A model generated the notes under the pieces. It searched no databases and was not told where the DNA came from. It saw nothing but the letters and a program-made list of their open reading frames with translations. The translations under genes were made by a program, and so were the position numbers. A stretch of DNA of 64,000 nucleotides from Pseudomonas graminis (GTDB taxonomy: Bacteria > Pseudomonadota > Gammaproteobacteria > Pseudomonadales > Pseudomonadaceae), in the NCBI RefSeq assembly GCF_013201545.1, contig NZ_CP053746.1, positions 2,259,001 to 2,323,000 of the forward strand, written 5' to 3'. Numbering within the stretch: the first letter of the stretch is position 1; each line of letters starts with the position of its first letter. Below, piece after piece: positions 52,101 to 61,366 of this stretch.

Positions 52101-55100
52101 CTATCTCACGAACAGCTCGCGCTCCCCGGTAAATAGATCAAAGGTTTCGTACACCATCGTGTCCGGCGCGGTGAAGTAGGCGAATGCCTGTCCGTTCACT
52201 TCGTGTAATGCCCTGAGTTGCAGGCGAGTGCCGGGCGGGATAGCGACGTGGTCGGCGAGAAAGCCCGAGAACATGTTCTTCTTCGGTACAGACGGCGCAA
52301 AGATCAGAAACCCTGGATGCGTATTGCTCGGTGCCTGGTCCGTCACGAATGCGTCGAGGCTCCATCGCACGGCATTTCCCCGGCTGATGGAAGCCGACTG
52401 CACCCCTGCGTCGACAAATACTGCACCCAGCTCGCGGCGCAGCTGCTGCAGACCCTCGTCCGTGATGCGCGCGGCACGGAATGCATCGCCTTTCCAGGAC
52501 CGCAGGCGGTAGAACTGGTTGAGAAACGCTTTCGTCTTGGGCGTTCGCGCTCCGCTTCTCAGGAGTTGGTTGATCTCTGCAGAACCGCCTTCTATGTAGT
52601 CCAACAAGTCGGGGTACAGCTCTGCTCGCGCTCGCTCGGCCAGGGCCAGGAACCGGGGTTCATCAAGGGATGGCTCAACGAGGGTGATGCCTTCAGACGG
52701 GAACGGCCATCCGGTGAGCAACAGCCTCAGCTCACGCCGGGCCTGTCGATCGGCCTGCGGGCTCAGGCGAGCGAACGGCTGCGAAAGTTTCCTCCAGCTA
52801 CCGGCGCTTGATCGCACGACGTACTCGTCTTCATGGATCAGCAGCGCGGGGTCCCGAGGATGGAGGCGATACAGGCGAGACCGTCCGAACAGGTTGAAGC
52901 GTCGAGTCACGTAACCCGTTTCGGAACCGAGGGTAATCTCGGTGAATTTATTCGGGTCCAGCCGCGTGATCATGCCGGACTCGGCAAAGTAGGGCGCTCC
53001 GGCGGGGGACATCAGATAGCCGATCTGCACCTGTCCTCCGCGTCCGGTGCGGCGAACCAGATGCGGACGTTTTATCATCGTCAGGTGATGGCCCTTCACG
53101 GCGGCGCCGCTGGCCTTGCCGATACCCGCCGTCAGCAGATATCCGGCGGCGTCGAGGAATTCCTGTGCGGCACCGTCCCAGTCGTTTTCGTTCACTTTCT
53201 GAAAGCCGCTCCAGGCATTAGCCAGTCCCATTCCGAGGGCGAGGGGAATCATGACGGGCGCGGGCAACAGCAACAGCGACACGCTCACGGCCATGTCGAA
53301 GTTTTGCCAGCGGGACCCGCCATCGTCGGGCGGGGTCAGCAGCGATTTCGCCTGCTCTTTCAACTGGCGGATCCTGACGGCGAAATACTCGTCCAACAGA
53401 TCGCCCTTCTGCGGCACAAACACCACGGGGTGCGTCAAGTGGGACGGAACGGGAACCGGCCCCGGCAGCGACGTCAGTACGTCAGGGAGGCGCCAGTGCT
53501 TGAGCCACTCCTCATAATCGAGCATCTGCCGAGCCTGGCGCCTGTCCGACAGGGGCAGCAGCCTCGCCATGTAGGATTTGTACGTGTCGTGTTCCAGAAA
53601 AGTCTGTGTGAGGTGGAACATGCTGTTGAAGGCGCGGAACACCACGTTATCTGGCGCATTGAGGGTGCAAAGGGCCAGAGGCCCCTTGTCGAATCTGCCG
53701 GCCGGGGCAATCAGCATGACGTCCGGGATCTTGACCCCACCGATGTGCAGTAATCGTACTTCGATGCTGACCCCGTCCACCTTCTGACGCTGCTCCGAAT
53801 CGGGGCCGTCCAGTGCCGCTTTGATCCAGCGCAGACGATTCTCGGGAAATCCGTTGAGCTGACTCTCCCTATACGCCATGCCCAGTCGTGCCAACAGCAA
53901 CTCGCGGTGCTGTTGCTTCAACTGCACAGCGTACTCGGAGTGATCAAGGTGTTCGGCAAGGTAGTCATCCAGCCGCTTTGGAATCTCGATTCGCGCCAGT
54001 AGTTCTTTCACGAACGCCTCTGAGAGTCCCGGTATCGCTACACCGTGTTCGTCTGCAACCCGCAACTCGCTGGCATCCTGAGCTGTCGCCCGCAGTGTGT
54101 TGTCGTGGGCCAGTGCGTGCAGCGAGAAGGTCTGCGAGTGAGTCTCGGTTTCCAGCACGGTGACAGGGTAAAAGCGCGCCGGGATGGGCTGGTGGAACAT
54201 CGCGGTTACCAGAATCTGTCGGGGCGACAGTTGAATGTTTTTCTCTGCCAGTGCGGCGGTGACCGTTGCATCGACGTATGCGGTGATGACGTGGGCGCTG
54301 TCAGCTTGCGGCGTGTTGAAGTGGTCCAGGCTGATGCGCCGAATGGACTGGATAGACTGAGCGTAAGCCGTCGCATCGCGGGTCCATTCGACCTGCTGCT
54401 CCTCACTCATTTTTCCCCACCAGTCGGGCATCTGTTCGCGGACCACATCACAGTCCAGCTGTTGCTCGATGCGGTGGTTATCGAACAGTTGATCCGATGC
54501 CATCAAGTCTAGAATGAGGCGCTGAAAGGACGGTGGATTGAGACTCAGGGACTGAGCGATGTTCACCGCGTGATCGAAGTCTGCCTTCTGTTTGATGACC
54601 TGCGAGGTCAGCAGCAGGCTCATGAAATTATTGCCCAGCTTTTGCAAGCCCCAGCGTATGGGGGGCTGCTCACTGTCAGAATTGGGAAGCGCCATTGCGA
54701 CAACGTCGTCCAGCCTGAGATGGCCCAGCAATTGGCGGCGTTGAGTTGTGTCGGCAAGCCGACGGGTGAGGGTGTCGGTGAGCTGATGCACTGAATCGAA
54801 ACGTTCCAGACTGCCAGCAGGGGTGTAAAGAACGACCTCGCCGACTGACTCGTCGTCGGTTGCCGGCACCTGATCGGTGCGTTGCTCGGTGATCACAAAT
54901 GCCCCGGTCAGGGGAAAAAGTGCAGTAGAGCTCGTCCCCAGCCACAGGTTGAACACGTCGTGTTTCTGCAGGGGATCAGCCGAGGTGTCCATGCCGTAAT
55001 CCAGTGTGGCGTTGAGCATGCTGAACAGATGCGGACGAAACTCGCCTTTTTCGACCCGCATCTGGCCTTCCAGCCTGAGCAGTTTGACCCGGTCCGCGAG

Positions 55101-55565
55101 GAAGTCCTCACGCCGCGTTTTTCCGGAGGGCTGAACCTCTGCCCAGTGATCCGAGAGTGTTTGTTTATAGCGATCGGGCAGATCTTGCGCGACGGCTGCA
55201 TAAAGAGCAGCCAGTGCGTCGCGGTCCAGCCCGCCAATGGGGGACGTTTCCGGCGAAGGAAACTCAGTGGTGTAGAGCCCGGCAGACACGACGTTCTGCC
55301 ACCGAAAGAACCCGGTGAAGTGCGCTGTCAGGCTGGCAAGCAGCGGGCTGTGGGTGGTGACTTCCGTGACGCCGGGTTCGATGCTTCGCTCCTGGCAGAC
55401 AAGCCATGCACTGGCGTAATCAAACGCGAGCTCGGGGTGGCTCAGGCGAAGGCAGTCAGTGAGCGTCTGCTCCAGGGCCTGGTTGAAATCGGGAAGGGTG
55501 TAAATCGTCAAGGCAGAGCTGTCGACGTCGAGCAGGGGTGTAGCGGTAACGTTCGTGGAATTCAT
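52101..55565 (-). CDS. Dermonecrotic-toxin-like (DUF6543) large protein with possible ART-fold C-terminus
   Basis: A 1154-residue protein with no signal peptide. Most of it (about residues 100-850) resembles the DUF6543 dermonecrotic-toxin N-terminal family common in Pseudomonas, for example the stretch QLNGFPENRLRWIKAALDGP and KVDGVSIEVRLLHIGGVKIP. A hydrophobic segment at about residues 757-781 (SLLLLPAPVMIPLALGMGLA) could insert in a membrane. The last 140 residues look to me like a divergent ADP-ribosyltransferase fold: R1030 in AFRAARI, S1057-A-S1059 in VQSASISRGNA, and VAIPPGT (1107-1113) where ARTs have EVLxPxGT, but with H1106 in place of the catalytic glutamate. It is monocistronic. 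Relatives often carry leucine-rich repeats, absent here. Toxin role is inference. Confidence 0.75.
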   Translation of the reverse strand: MNSTNVTATPLLDVDSSALTIYTLPDFNQALEQTLTDCLRLSHPELAFDYASAWLVCQERSIEPGVTEVTTHSPLLASLTAHFTGFFRWQNVVSAGLYTTEFPSPETSPIGGLDRDALAALYAAVAQDLPDRYKQTLSDHWAEVQPSGKTRREDFLADRVKLLRLEGQMRVEKGEFRPHLFSMLNATLDYGMDTSADPLQKHDVFNLWLGTSSTALFPLTGAFVITEQRTDQVPATDDESVGEVVLYTPAGSLERFDSVHQLTDTLTRRLADTTQRRQLLGHLRLDDVVAMALPNSDSEQPPIRWGLQKLGNNFMSLLLTSQVIKQKADFDHAVNIAQSLSLNPPSFQRLILDLMASDQLFDNHRIEQQLDCDVVREQMPDWWGKMSEEQQVEWTRDATAYAQSIQSIRRISLDHFNTPQADSAHVITAYVDATVTAALAEKNIQLSPRQILVTAMFHQPIPARFYPVTVLETETHSQTFSLHALAHDNTLRATAQDASELRVADEHGVAIPGLSEAFVKELLARIEIPKRLDDYLAEHLDHSEYAVQLKQQHRELLLARLGMAYRESQLNGFPENRLRWIKAALDGPDSEQRQKVDGVSIEVRLLHIGGVKIPDVMLIAPAGRFDKGPLALCTLNAPDNVVFRAFNSMFHLTQTFLEHDTYKSYMARLLPLSDRRQARQMLDYEEWLKHWRLPDVLTSLPGPVPVPSHLTHPVVFVPQKGDLLDEYFAVRIRQLKEQAKSLLTPPDDGGSRWQNFDMAVSVSLLLLPAPVMIPLALGMGLANAWSGFQKVNENDWDGAAQEFLDAAGYLLTAGIGKASGAAVKGHHLTMIKRPHLVRRTGRGGQVQIGYLMSPAGAPYFAESGMITRLDPNKFTEITLGSETGYVTRRFNLFGRSRLYRLHPRDPALLIHEDEYVVRSSAGSWRKLSQPFARLSPQADRQARRELRLLLTGWPFPSEGITLVEPSLDEPRFLALAERARAELYPDLLDYIEGGSAEINQLLRSGARTPKTKAFLNQFYRLRSWKGDAFRAARITDEGLQQLRRELGAVFVDAGVQSASISRGNAVRWSLDAFVTDQAPSNTHPGFLIFAPSVPKKNMFSGFLADHVAIPPGTRLQLRALHEVNGQAFAYFTAPDTMVYETFDLFTGERELFVR

Positions 55566-55739
55566 GGCGCCTGTTCATATACATGAGGGATGACTCGCAG
55601 AACCGACGGGTTCGGCGACTCGTTTCATGTAGTCAAGGCGTGAGGCGTGCGTCTGTAGGTGGGGACAGCTCTGGACGCGAAGGAAACGCAACCAGGCAGG
55701 TAGGATTTTTCGCGGAGGAGGAGGGCATTTAATGAACAG

Positions 55740-55760
55740 AAAAAACAGGTGCGGAACCTG
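55740..55760 (-). terminator. Weak terminator after the PepSY gene
   Basis: On the minus strand, CAGGT-TCCGC-ACCTG is followed by six T (stem 55746-55760). The stem is only 5 bp. It lies 70 bases after the PepSY gene stop. The rest of the gap 55566-55829 shows no gene. Confidence 0.4.
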
Positions 55761-55829
55761 AAACCCGGAATGAGGAGGAATTCATCACTAAACCACCCAA
55801 AGAGGGTTCCAGGCCCCGCGAGACGCAAT

Positions 55830-57203
55830 CTAAGCTGTTGTCGCTGTTTTGGCAAAGCGCGAACGCACTATTCGATCGAGCAGCCACACCGCCAGCATTG
55901 AAACGCCCACCAGCGGAAACGCGAGGCCCAGCAGGATCATCACTACTGTTGCGGTTTTCCAGCGTGGCAGGTCATGACGCAGGGGCGGAACGCCGAAGCC
56001 GTTTTGCGGGCGACGCTTCCACCAGATCACGATCCCGCTCACCGAACTCAGCAGCACCATCAGGCAGATGAACAGAATCAGCAGCTGGTTTACCCAGCCG
56101 TACATCTTGCCTTCGTGCAGCATTACGCCCAGTTCGGTGGCTTTGGACACGGTGCTGTAATCGCTGTAACGCACATCCGCCAGCACCTTGCCGGTGTACT
56201 GATCCACATGCAGCGTGGCGTCGTTGCGCGGGTCATCGGCGAACACGGAAACGGTGAACACGCCGTCAGCCGTTTTCGGTTGGGTGATGCTGTAGCCCGG
56301 CTCGATGTTGCGCGCCCTGGCGATGTCCACCACTTGCTGAAGGGAAATGCCCGGCGCCGCAGGAGCGCTGGACATGTGCGCGTGATTCATGTGCTCGGCG
56401 TGATCCCCCGACGACACCGGCATCGGCGTGTTTTCCATGGCCCACGGAACCGTTTGCGCGCTGGCACTGTTCAAGGCGCCAGCCTGTTTGCCCGACTTGG
56501 GCACGTCATTCCACATGGCCGGCGGAAAAGTGTTCCAGACATCGGCGTAGACCTTTCCCCACATGCCGGTCCAGGTCATGCCGCTCAGCAGCATGAACAG
56601 CAGCGCCACCGACCCCCAGAATCCGGTCACCGCGTGCAGGTCACGCCAGAGAATGCGACCTCGCGCGCTGACGCGAGGCCAGAGCACGCCGGCCGGTGAT
56701 CGACCTCGCGGCCACCACAGATACACACCTGAAACCACCAACACGATGCCCCAGCCGGCGGCCAGTTCTACCAGCCGATCGCCGACCGTGCCGATCATCA
56801 GTTCGCCGTGCAGTTCGCGCGCGATGGCTTGCAGGTTTTGCTTTGCGTCCTGAGTGCCAAGCACCGTGCCGCTGTACGGATCGATGAACACGTTCACCTC
56901 GCGGCCGTCATTGTTGACCACGAACTGCGCGCTGCCCTCGGCATTCAGCGGCGGCAGGTATTTGCTCACCTGGGCCTGCGGATAAGTCGTCAGCACGCGC
57001 TTTTGCAGGTCGTCGGCACTGAGTGAGTGGTGAGCGGGTTTGACCGTCAGCAGGTCGCCGTACATCAGCGCGTCAAGCTGCGGCTTGAACAAGTAGATGA
57101 TCCCGGTGACCGCCAGCAGGATCATGAATGGCGCGACGAACAGGCCGGCATAGAAATGCCATCGCCACGCCAGGTTGTAGAAAGACACATTCGGTTTGGA
57201 CAT
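55830..57203 (-). CDS. PepSY-TM family membrane protein with His/Met-rich loop
   Basis: A 457-residue inner-membrane protein of the PepSY_TM (PiuB-like) family. It starts SFYNLAWRWHFYAGLFVAPF (first membrane helix) and has three more: near GWGIVLVVSGVYLWWPRGR, GFWGSVALLFMLLSGMTWTG and LLILFICLMVLLSSVSGIVI, with a further C-terminal pair. The periplasmic loop at about residues 255-290 contains SSGDHAEHMNHAHMSSAPAA, a histidine/methionine-rich stretch suited to copper or another metal. PiuB-like proteins reduce ferric siderophores or act in metal handling. Neighbouring copper genes suggest a copper role. Confidence 0.87.
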   Translation of the reverse strand: MSKPNVSFYNLAWRWHFYAGLFVAPFMILLAVTGIIYLFKPQLDALMYGDLLTVKPAHHSLSADDLQKRVLTTYPQAQVSKYLPPLNAEGSAQFVVNNDGREVNVFIDPYSGTVLGTQDAKQNLQAIARELHGELMIGTVGDRLVELAAGWGIVLVVSGVYLWWPRGRSPAGVLWPRVSARGRILWRDLHAVTGFWGSVALLFMLLSGMTWTGMWGKVYADVWNTFPPAMWNDVPKSGKQAGALNSASAQTVPWAMENTPMPVSSGDHAEHMNHAHMSSAPAAPGISLQQVVDIARARNIEPGYSITQPKTADGVFTVSVFADDPRNDATLHVDQYTGKVLADVRYSDYSTVSKATELGVMLHEGKMYGWVNQLLILFICLMVLLSSVSGIVIWWKRRPQNGFGVPPLRHDLPRWKTATVVMILLGLAFPLVGVSMLAVWLLDRIVRSRFAKTATTA

Positions 57204-57286
57204 GGTGCAACGCTCCCGTCAGGGAAAACACGCCGCAACCCGCGGACGGCCATAAAGCCGTCAGCGGGTGCGATTAAATTTGGTAT

Positions 57287-57763
57287 TCAGGCGACTGACG
57301 AGAAGGGCGGTGCGCGACTGCGGGCGTTAAGGAAGACGCTGCGCTGGGCGTGGCCGAGTTGGGTGGCCTCGTTGTAGAAGTCGGCGGGTCTCGGCGGGAC
57401 AGGCGCCAGGACGGCCACGGTTTTGGTCAGCGCCGGGCAGCTGAACAGCAGCGTGCAATACCCGCACTTTGCCCAGATGATGTGATCGACGCCGACGTTC
57501 TGCTCGACCTTGGCATGGCCGCTGTGCTCACCCGCGCCCATCTCCAGGTCCATCGACGCCGACATGTCCATTTCGCCGTGCATCGACATCGACATGGATG
57601 CCGACGCAGGCATCGCCATGCCGCTGTGATGCTCCATGGGCATGGATTGCGAAATCAGCGGGCCGATGAAGATCATCAGCATGGCGAACAGGCTCAGCCA
57701 GGCGCCCTGCGGATGACGAGGGGCGGGGGCGGATCTGGCGCGGGTCGCGGGCAGGCGGTTCAA
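57287..57763 (-). CDS. DUF2946 protein with methionine-rich metal-binding segment
   Basis: A protein of about 158 residues. One N-terminal hydrophobic segment (WLSLFAMLMIFIGPLISQSM) is followed by an extreme Met/His-rich run (residues about 41-77) including MEHHSGMAMPASASMSMSMH and GEMDMSASMDLEMG. HIIWAKCGYCTLLFSCPALT then supplies a CxxC pair and a third cysteine, the DUF2946 signature. Such runs resemble copper-binding segments of CopB/PcoB. The start is uncertain: TTG at 57763 with no SD. It lies between the PCu(A)C and PepSY genes on the same strand. Confidence 0.8.
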   Translation of the reverse strand: MNRLPATRARSAPAPRHPQGAWLSLFAMLMIFIGPLISQSMPMEHHSGMAMPASASMSMSMHGEMDMSASMDLEMGAGEHSGHAKVEQNVGVDHIIWAKCGYCTLLFSCPALTKTVAVLAPVPPRPADFYNEATQLGHAQRSVFLNARSRAPPFSSVA

Positions 57764-57789
57764 GGTGGGCGGTGTCGGTCTTCGGCGGG

Positions 57790-58266
57790 TCAGTGGGCGT
57801 GGGCCGGAGCGGCAGCATCGGGTGGCTGTTTCAGTACCACAACGTCGACGGTGAGGTCGCCCGCTTTTTGAAAATGCAGGGTCAGCGGGAAGGTCTGACC
57901 GTCGATAAGTCGGCTGCGGTCTTTCAGGTCCAGCAACATGACGTGATAGGCCATGGGCGCGAATGTCACGGTGCCCCCGGCAGGGACATCCACCGTCTCG
58001 ACGTGCTGCATCTTCATCAGTCCATTCTGATTGATGTGCTCGTGCAACTGGGCGGCACCGGCGATGGGGCTGTCGACCGCTTCCAGCCTATCGGTGTCGG
58101 GGCCGCTGTTGGTGATCACAAAATAGGCCGCGACGGTGGGCGCGTTGGGCGGTAATGCCATTGACCATGGTTGCGCAACGCGCAGTTGCCCCTTGGCGTA
58201 ATCCTGGGCTTCAACGAAAGCGGCTGGCAGCGCAAGGGCGATCAGCACGAGGATTTTGTTCAGCAT
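57790..58266 (-). CDS. Periplasmic copper chaperone PCu(A)C
   Basis: A 158-residue precursor with a signal peptide of about 20 residues (LVLIALALPAAFVEA). The mature domain has the PCu(A)C copper motif: H-E-H in AAQLHEHINQNGLMKMQHVE, with the methionines in MKM, and the H-x-M in AYHVML. Canonical members have HM at the first position; here it is HE. The tail PDAAAPAHAH ends in two histidines. It delivers Cu(I) to cytochrome oxidase in relatives. Confidence 0.92.
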   Translation of the reverse strand: MLNKILVLIALALPAAFVEAQDYAKGQLRVAQPWSMALPPNAPTVAAYFVITNSGPDTDRLEAVDSPIAGAAQLHEHINQNGLMKMQHVETVDVPAGGTVTFAPMAYHVMLLDLKDRSRLIDGQTFPLTLHFQKAGDLTVDVVVLKQPPDAAAPAHAH

Positions 58267-58316
58267 CTACGCAGGTCTCCGGGTTCATTCAGGTACGCGA
58301 CGGCACGATCGACACA

Positions 58317-58742
58317 TCAGACCCGGGGTGACGCGTGCGGATTACGGTCAGGCCAGTGCTGACGAGGCGGCGCGCGCAGCACCAATACCGCGACAGGGAA
58401 GCGCACCGGTTCGATGAGGGCAAAGAGCCCTAAACCGACGCTGGTCGGTACCGCAACCAATGGCGTGGCGTGGGTGCAGCAGTCGCAATGCCGCATGAAC
58501 GCGATGTCGGGGTGATAGGGCGATTGTTTATCGATGACTTCAACGGGCGTATTGGCCAGTCGGGACGCAGCGCCAGTGCAGGCGCTTCCCCAGACCAGCC
58601 GCTCACCCTCGGGGCGCGGCATGGTGGGCGTCATCGGCATCGCCAGCACGCCGAACAGCAACGTGAAACAGGCCACCCAGGCAAAGGCCCGGCGCCGCTT
58701 CTGCGTGATGATTTGATCTTGTTGTTTTTTCATGTCGGCCAT
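58317..58742 (-). CDS. DUF2946 family protein
   Basis: A 141-residue protein. A positive N-terminus (KKQQDQIITQKRRR) precedes one hydrophobic segment (AWVACFTLLFGVLAMP). The cysteine cluster is AFMRHCDCCTH, then a second hydrophobic stretch (VPTSVGLGLFALIEPVRFPV) and the family ending LRAPPRQHWP. It starts the four-gene copper-related cluster (DUF2946, PCu(A)C, DUF2946, PepSY) read on the minus strand. ATG 58742 or 58733 are both possible. Function unknown; copper-linked by context. Confidence 0.82.
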   Translation of the reverse strand: MADMKKQQDQIITQKRRRAFAWVACFTLLFGVLAMPMTPTMPRPEGERLVWGSACTGAASRLANTPVEVIDKQSPYHPDIAFMRHCDCCTHATPLVAVPTSVGLGLFALIEPVRFPVAVLVLRAPPRQHWPDRNPHASPRV

Positions 58743-58765
58743 TTAGCCTGATCGGCCGCCAGATG

Positions 58766-58804
58766 TAAAAAGCCCGCCCGCGACGTTATGTCGCGCGGCG
58801 GGTT
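58766..58804 (-). terminator. Terminator of the toxin-antitoxin operon
   Basis: Long GC-rich hairpin: AGCCCGCC (58771-58778) pairs with GGCGGGTT region at 58797-58804, with inner GCGA/TCGC pairing. On the minus strand the stem is followed by TTTT. It lies 27 bases after the antitoxin stop. Confidence 0.8.
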
Positions 58805-58830
58805 TGGTTCAGGAAGGGTTCAGCAGGGTT

Positions 58831-59124
58831 TCAGGCGGTGGAAGCGTGGAGTTTCAGGCCCAAGGCTTTGATGACCTTCATGATGGTGGCGAATTCGGGG
58901 TTGCCGCCTCTGCCTAATGCCTTGTACAGACTTTCGCGGCCTAAACCCGTGTCGCGTGCAATCTGCGTCATCCCATATGCGCGCGCAATGTCTTTCAGGG
59001 CCAGTCGGACTAGCATGCCGTCACCGGTGTCCTCATCGAGACAGGCATCGAGATAGCCCGCCATGTCTTCAACCGTCTCCAAGTATTCCGCTGCGTCGAA
59101 CGGTTTGAATTCTTCTTTCATCAT
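58831..59124 (-). CDS. higA: Antitoxin of the HigA/TIGR02684 type
   Basis: A 97-residue antitoxin. The N-terminal part (FKPFDAAEYLETVEDMAGYL) binds the toxin, and the C-terminal Cro/Xre helix-turn-helix is IARAYGMTQIARDTGLGRES, then LYKALGRGGNPEFATIMKVI. It matches the addiction-module antidote family. Its ATG overlaps the toxin stop by 4 bases. It should neutralise the toxin and repress the operon. Confidence 0.92.
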   Translation of the reverse strand: MMKEEFKPFDAAEYLETVEDMAGYLDACLDEDTGDGMLVRLALKDIARAYGMTQIARDTGLGRESLYKALGRGGNPEFATIMKVIKALGLKLHASTA

Positions 59125-59426
59125 TGTTCCCTCGCCGTGAGGCGTTCCGCCATTTCCCTGGCACGTCTGATATCCGTTTTCTGAGTCGATTTGTCCCCAC
59201 CAACTAGAAGCAGATAGATCGCGTTCCCATGGCGGGTCAGATAAATTCGATAACCCGGCCCGTAGTGAACACGCATTTCAAAAACGCTGCTACCTACTGA
59301 TTCACAATCTCCAAAGTTGCCTCGCTGTGCTGATCGAATCCGCGCAATGATGCGCTGTTGCCCGGTCTTGTCCTTCAAAGACGTCAACCACTTGTTGAAT
59401 GAGGTGGATCGTTCGAAAAAAATCAT
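59121..59426 (-). CDS. higB: RelE/ParE superfamily toxin (HigB-like)
   Basis: A 101-residue toxin of the addiction-module killer family. It begins MIFFERSTSFNKWLTSLKDK and contains GNFGDCESVGSSVFEMRVHY, GPGYRIYLTRHGN and LLLVGGDKSTQKTDIRRARE. These proteins cleave mRNA on the ribosome. The toxin precedes the antitoxin. I start at 59426 (MIFFERS); an in-frame start 27 bases upstream would add MYPPGYLSR. Confidence 0.92.
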   Translation of the reverse strand: MIFFERSTSFNKWLTSLKDKTGQQRIIARIRSAQRGNFGDCESVGSSVFEMRVHYGPGYRIYLTRHGNAIYLLLVGGDKSTQKTDIRRAREMAERLTAREQ

Positions 59427-59534
59427 ACGGGAAAGGTATCCCGGAGGATACATTTCCGATGTCAGGCGAGTCAGACGGTGGAAGTCAGACCGATCCGCAA
59501 ACCCAGACGATTTTCACGGTATCTTCGACCCGCG

Positions 59535-60272
59535 TCAGCCCACGTCCCGCAACGTATCCAGCACCTCACCCACACTCCAGAACGCCCGATCCACCTCCGG
59601 CAACACCGGCCGCTTCAATACCAACACCGGCATCCCGCGCTGCCGTGCCACTTCCAGCTTCGGCTCGGTCGCCGTGCTGCCGCTGTTCTTGCTGATGAGG
59701 ACGTCGATGTTGCGAGTCTCGAACAGCTCGCGCTCTTCTTCGAGAAGGAAAGGCCCACGCGCGCCGATGACTTCACAGCGTTCATTGCCGGGGTAAATGT
59801 CCAGGGCCCGTAGCGTCCAGAACTGATGGGGTGGAATCTCGTGCAGATGCTGCAAAGGTTCGCGGCCCAAGGTGAACAGGGGGCGCTGAAAGGGAGCGAG
59901 GGCGGCGATCAATTCTGCCCAGTCCGCGACTTCGCGCCAGTCATCGTCCGGCCCTGCCTGCCACGCCGGGCGACGCAATGCCCAGCAGGGGACACCGGTC
60001 ATCTTTGAAGCAGCCACTGCGTTCTGGCTGATCTGCGCAGCGTAAGGGTGAGTCGCATCCAGGATCAGATCGATGCCTGTCTGCTGTACGAAGTTTGCCA
60101 AACCTTCAGCGCCGCCGAACCCGCCGACACGGACTTCACAGCGCAAGTCGGTGGGCACGCGGCCCACGCCTGCCAGGCTGTAAATATGCTGAGGGCCAAG
60201 CGTGCGGGCGATCACCAGTGCTTCGGTGACGCCGCCGAGCAACAACACGCGTTTTACGGTGTGTGGTTTCAA
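59535..60272 (-). CDS. cobK: Precorrin-6A reductase
   Basis: A 245-residue CobK, the NADPH-dependent reductase of the aerobic cobalamin pathway. It has [20 protein letters not shown] (nucleotide fold), [20 protein letters not shown] and [20 protein letters not shown], all family marks. I assign TTG at 60272 as the start: GGGAGG lies 6 bases upstream and the TTGA overlaps the cbiD stop by 4 bases. No ATG fits. Confidence 0.94.
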   Translation of the reverse strand: MKPHTVKRVLLLGGVTEALVIARTLGPQHIYSLAGVGRVPTDLRCEVRVGGFGGAEGLANFVQQTGIDLILDATHPYAAQISQNAVAASKMTGVPCWALRRPAWQAGPDDDWREVADWAELIAALAPFQRPLFTLGREPLQHLHEIPPHQFWTLRALDIYPGNERCEVIGARGPFLLEEERELFETRNIDVLISKNSGSTATEPKLEVARQRGMPVLVLKRPVLPEVDRAFWSVGEVLDTLRDVG

Positions 60273-61366
60273 ATGAAGCCTCCCGCGTGGCCGACGATCC
60301 CGCCCTGTCGGTCGATGGCAAAGACCTCGACCTGAACCTGTGTAGGCACCACGCTGCGGGCGAAATTCAGCGCGTGCTGACACACCGCATCACCCAGCGC
60401 GATGCCGACGGCCGAGGCCATGGCCAGCGCTTGCTGACTGGTATTGGCCCCGCAAATGCGTTGTTGCAGCTCGGCGTCCGCGCCCACGTCGGCGGCCCAT
60501 CGCGCGAGCTGAACCAGATCGATACTGGAATGGCGGCTGTGCAGGTCCATGTGGCCCGCCGCCAGCTTGCTGATCTTGCCAAAGCCGCCGCAGACGCTCA
60601 GCCGCTCGACCGGGGTTTTGCGCAGGTGCTTGAGCACGGCGCCGACAAAATCCCCCATCTCGATCAGTGCGATGTCGGGGATTTGATACACCCGACGCAT
60701 CGTGTCTTCGCTGGCGTTGCCGGTGCAGGCGGCGATGTGCTGGTAACCGTTGGTGCGAGCGACATCGATGCCTTGGTGGATCGACGCGATGTACGCCGCG
60801 CAGGAGAAGGGCCGGACGATGCCGCTGGTGCCCAGAATCGATAGGCCGCCGAGAATTCCCAGCCGCGGGTTCATGGTTTTCAGCGCCAGCGCGCTGCCGT
60901 TTTCGACGCAAACCGTCACTTCAAACCCGCCGCTATAGCCGACGTCTTGCGCCAGTTGCGTGAGGTGTTCGGCCATCATCCTGCGCGGCACCGGATTGAT
61001 CGCCGGCTCGCCGACACCCAGCACCAGACCCGGGCGGGTGACGGTACCGACGCCTTCGCCCGCCACAAATCGCACGCCAGGCTCATGGATCAGCCTGACT
61101 TGGGCAGACACCAGCGCGCCGTGGGTCACGTCCGGGTCATCCCCGGCATCCTTGAGCGTGCCGGCCTCGGCGCCGCTTGCAATCAGCCGGCAGAACTCCA
61201 GGCGCATCTGCACGGACTTGCCCTTGGGCAATGTGATGTCGATGGCATCGTTGGTTTCGCCGGCCAGCAGCAGGCGCGCGGCGGCGAGGGACGTCGCCGT
61301 GGCGCAGCTGCCGGTGGTCAAGCCACTGCGCAGCGGAGCGGGTTGTTCGGCGGTTTCGTCGCGCAT
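60269..61366 (-). CDS. cbiD: Cobalt-precorrin-5B (C1)-methyltransferase CbiD
   Basis: A 365-residue CbiD. The start [20 protein letters not shown] and [20 protein letters not shown] are diagnostic, as is [20 protein letters not shown]. CbiD belongs to the anaerobic (early-cobalt) route but occurs in many pseudomonads in place of CobF beside aerobic-type genes such as cobG and cobK. It overlaps cobL by one base and cobK by four, so the three are coupled. Confidence 0.95.
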   Translation of the reverse strand: MRDETAEQPAPLRSGLTTGSCATATSLAAARLLLAGETNDAIDITLPKGKSVQMRLEFCRLIASGAEAGTLKDAGDDPDVTHGALVSAQVRLIHEPGVRFVAGEGVGTVTRPGLVLGVGEPAINPVPRRMMAEHLTQLAQDVGYSGGFEVTVCVENGSALALKTMNPRLGILGGLSILGTSGIVRPFSCAAYIASIHQGIDVARTNGYQHIAACTGNASEDTMRRVYQIPDIALIEMGDFVGAVLKHLRKTPVERLSVCGGFGKISKLAAGHMDLHSRHSSIDLVQLARWAADVGADAELQQRICGANTSQQALAMASAVGIALGDAVCQHALNFARSVVPTQVQVEVFAIDRQGGIVGHAGGFI

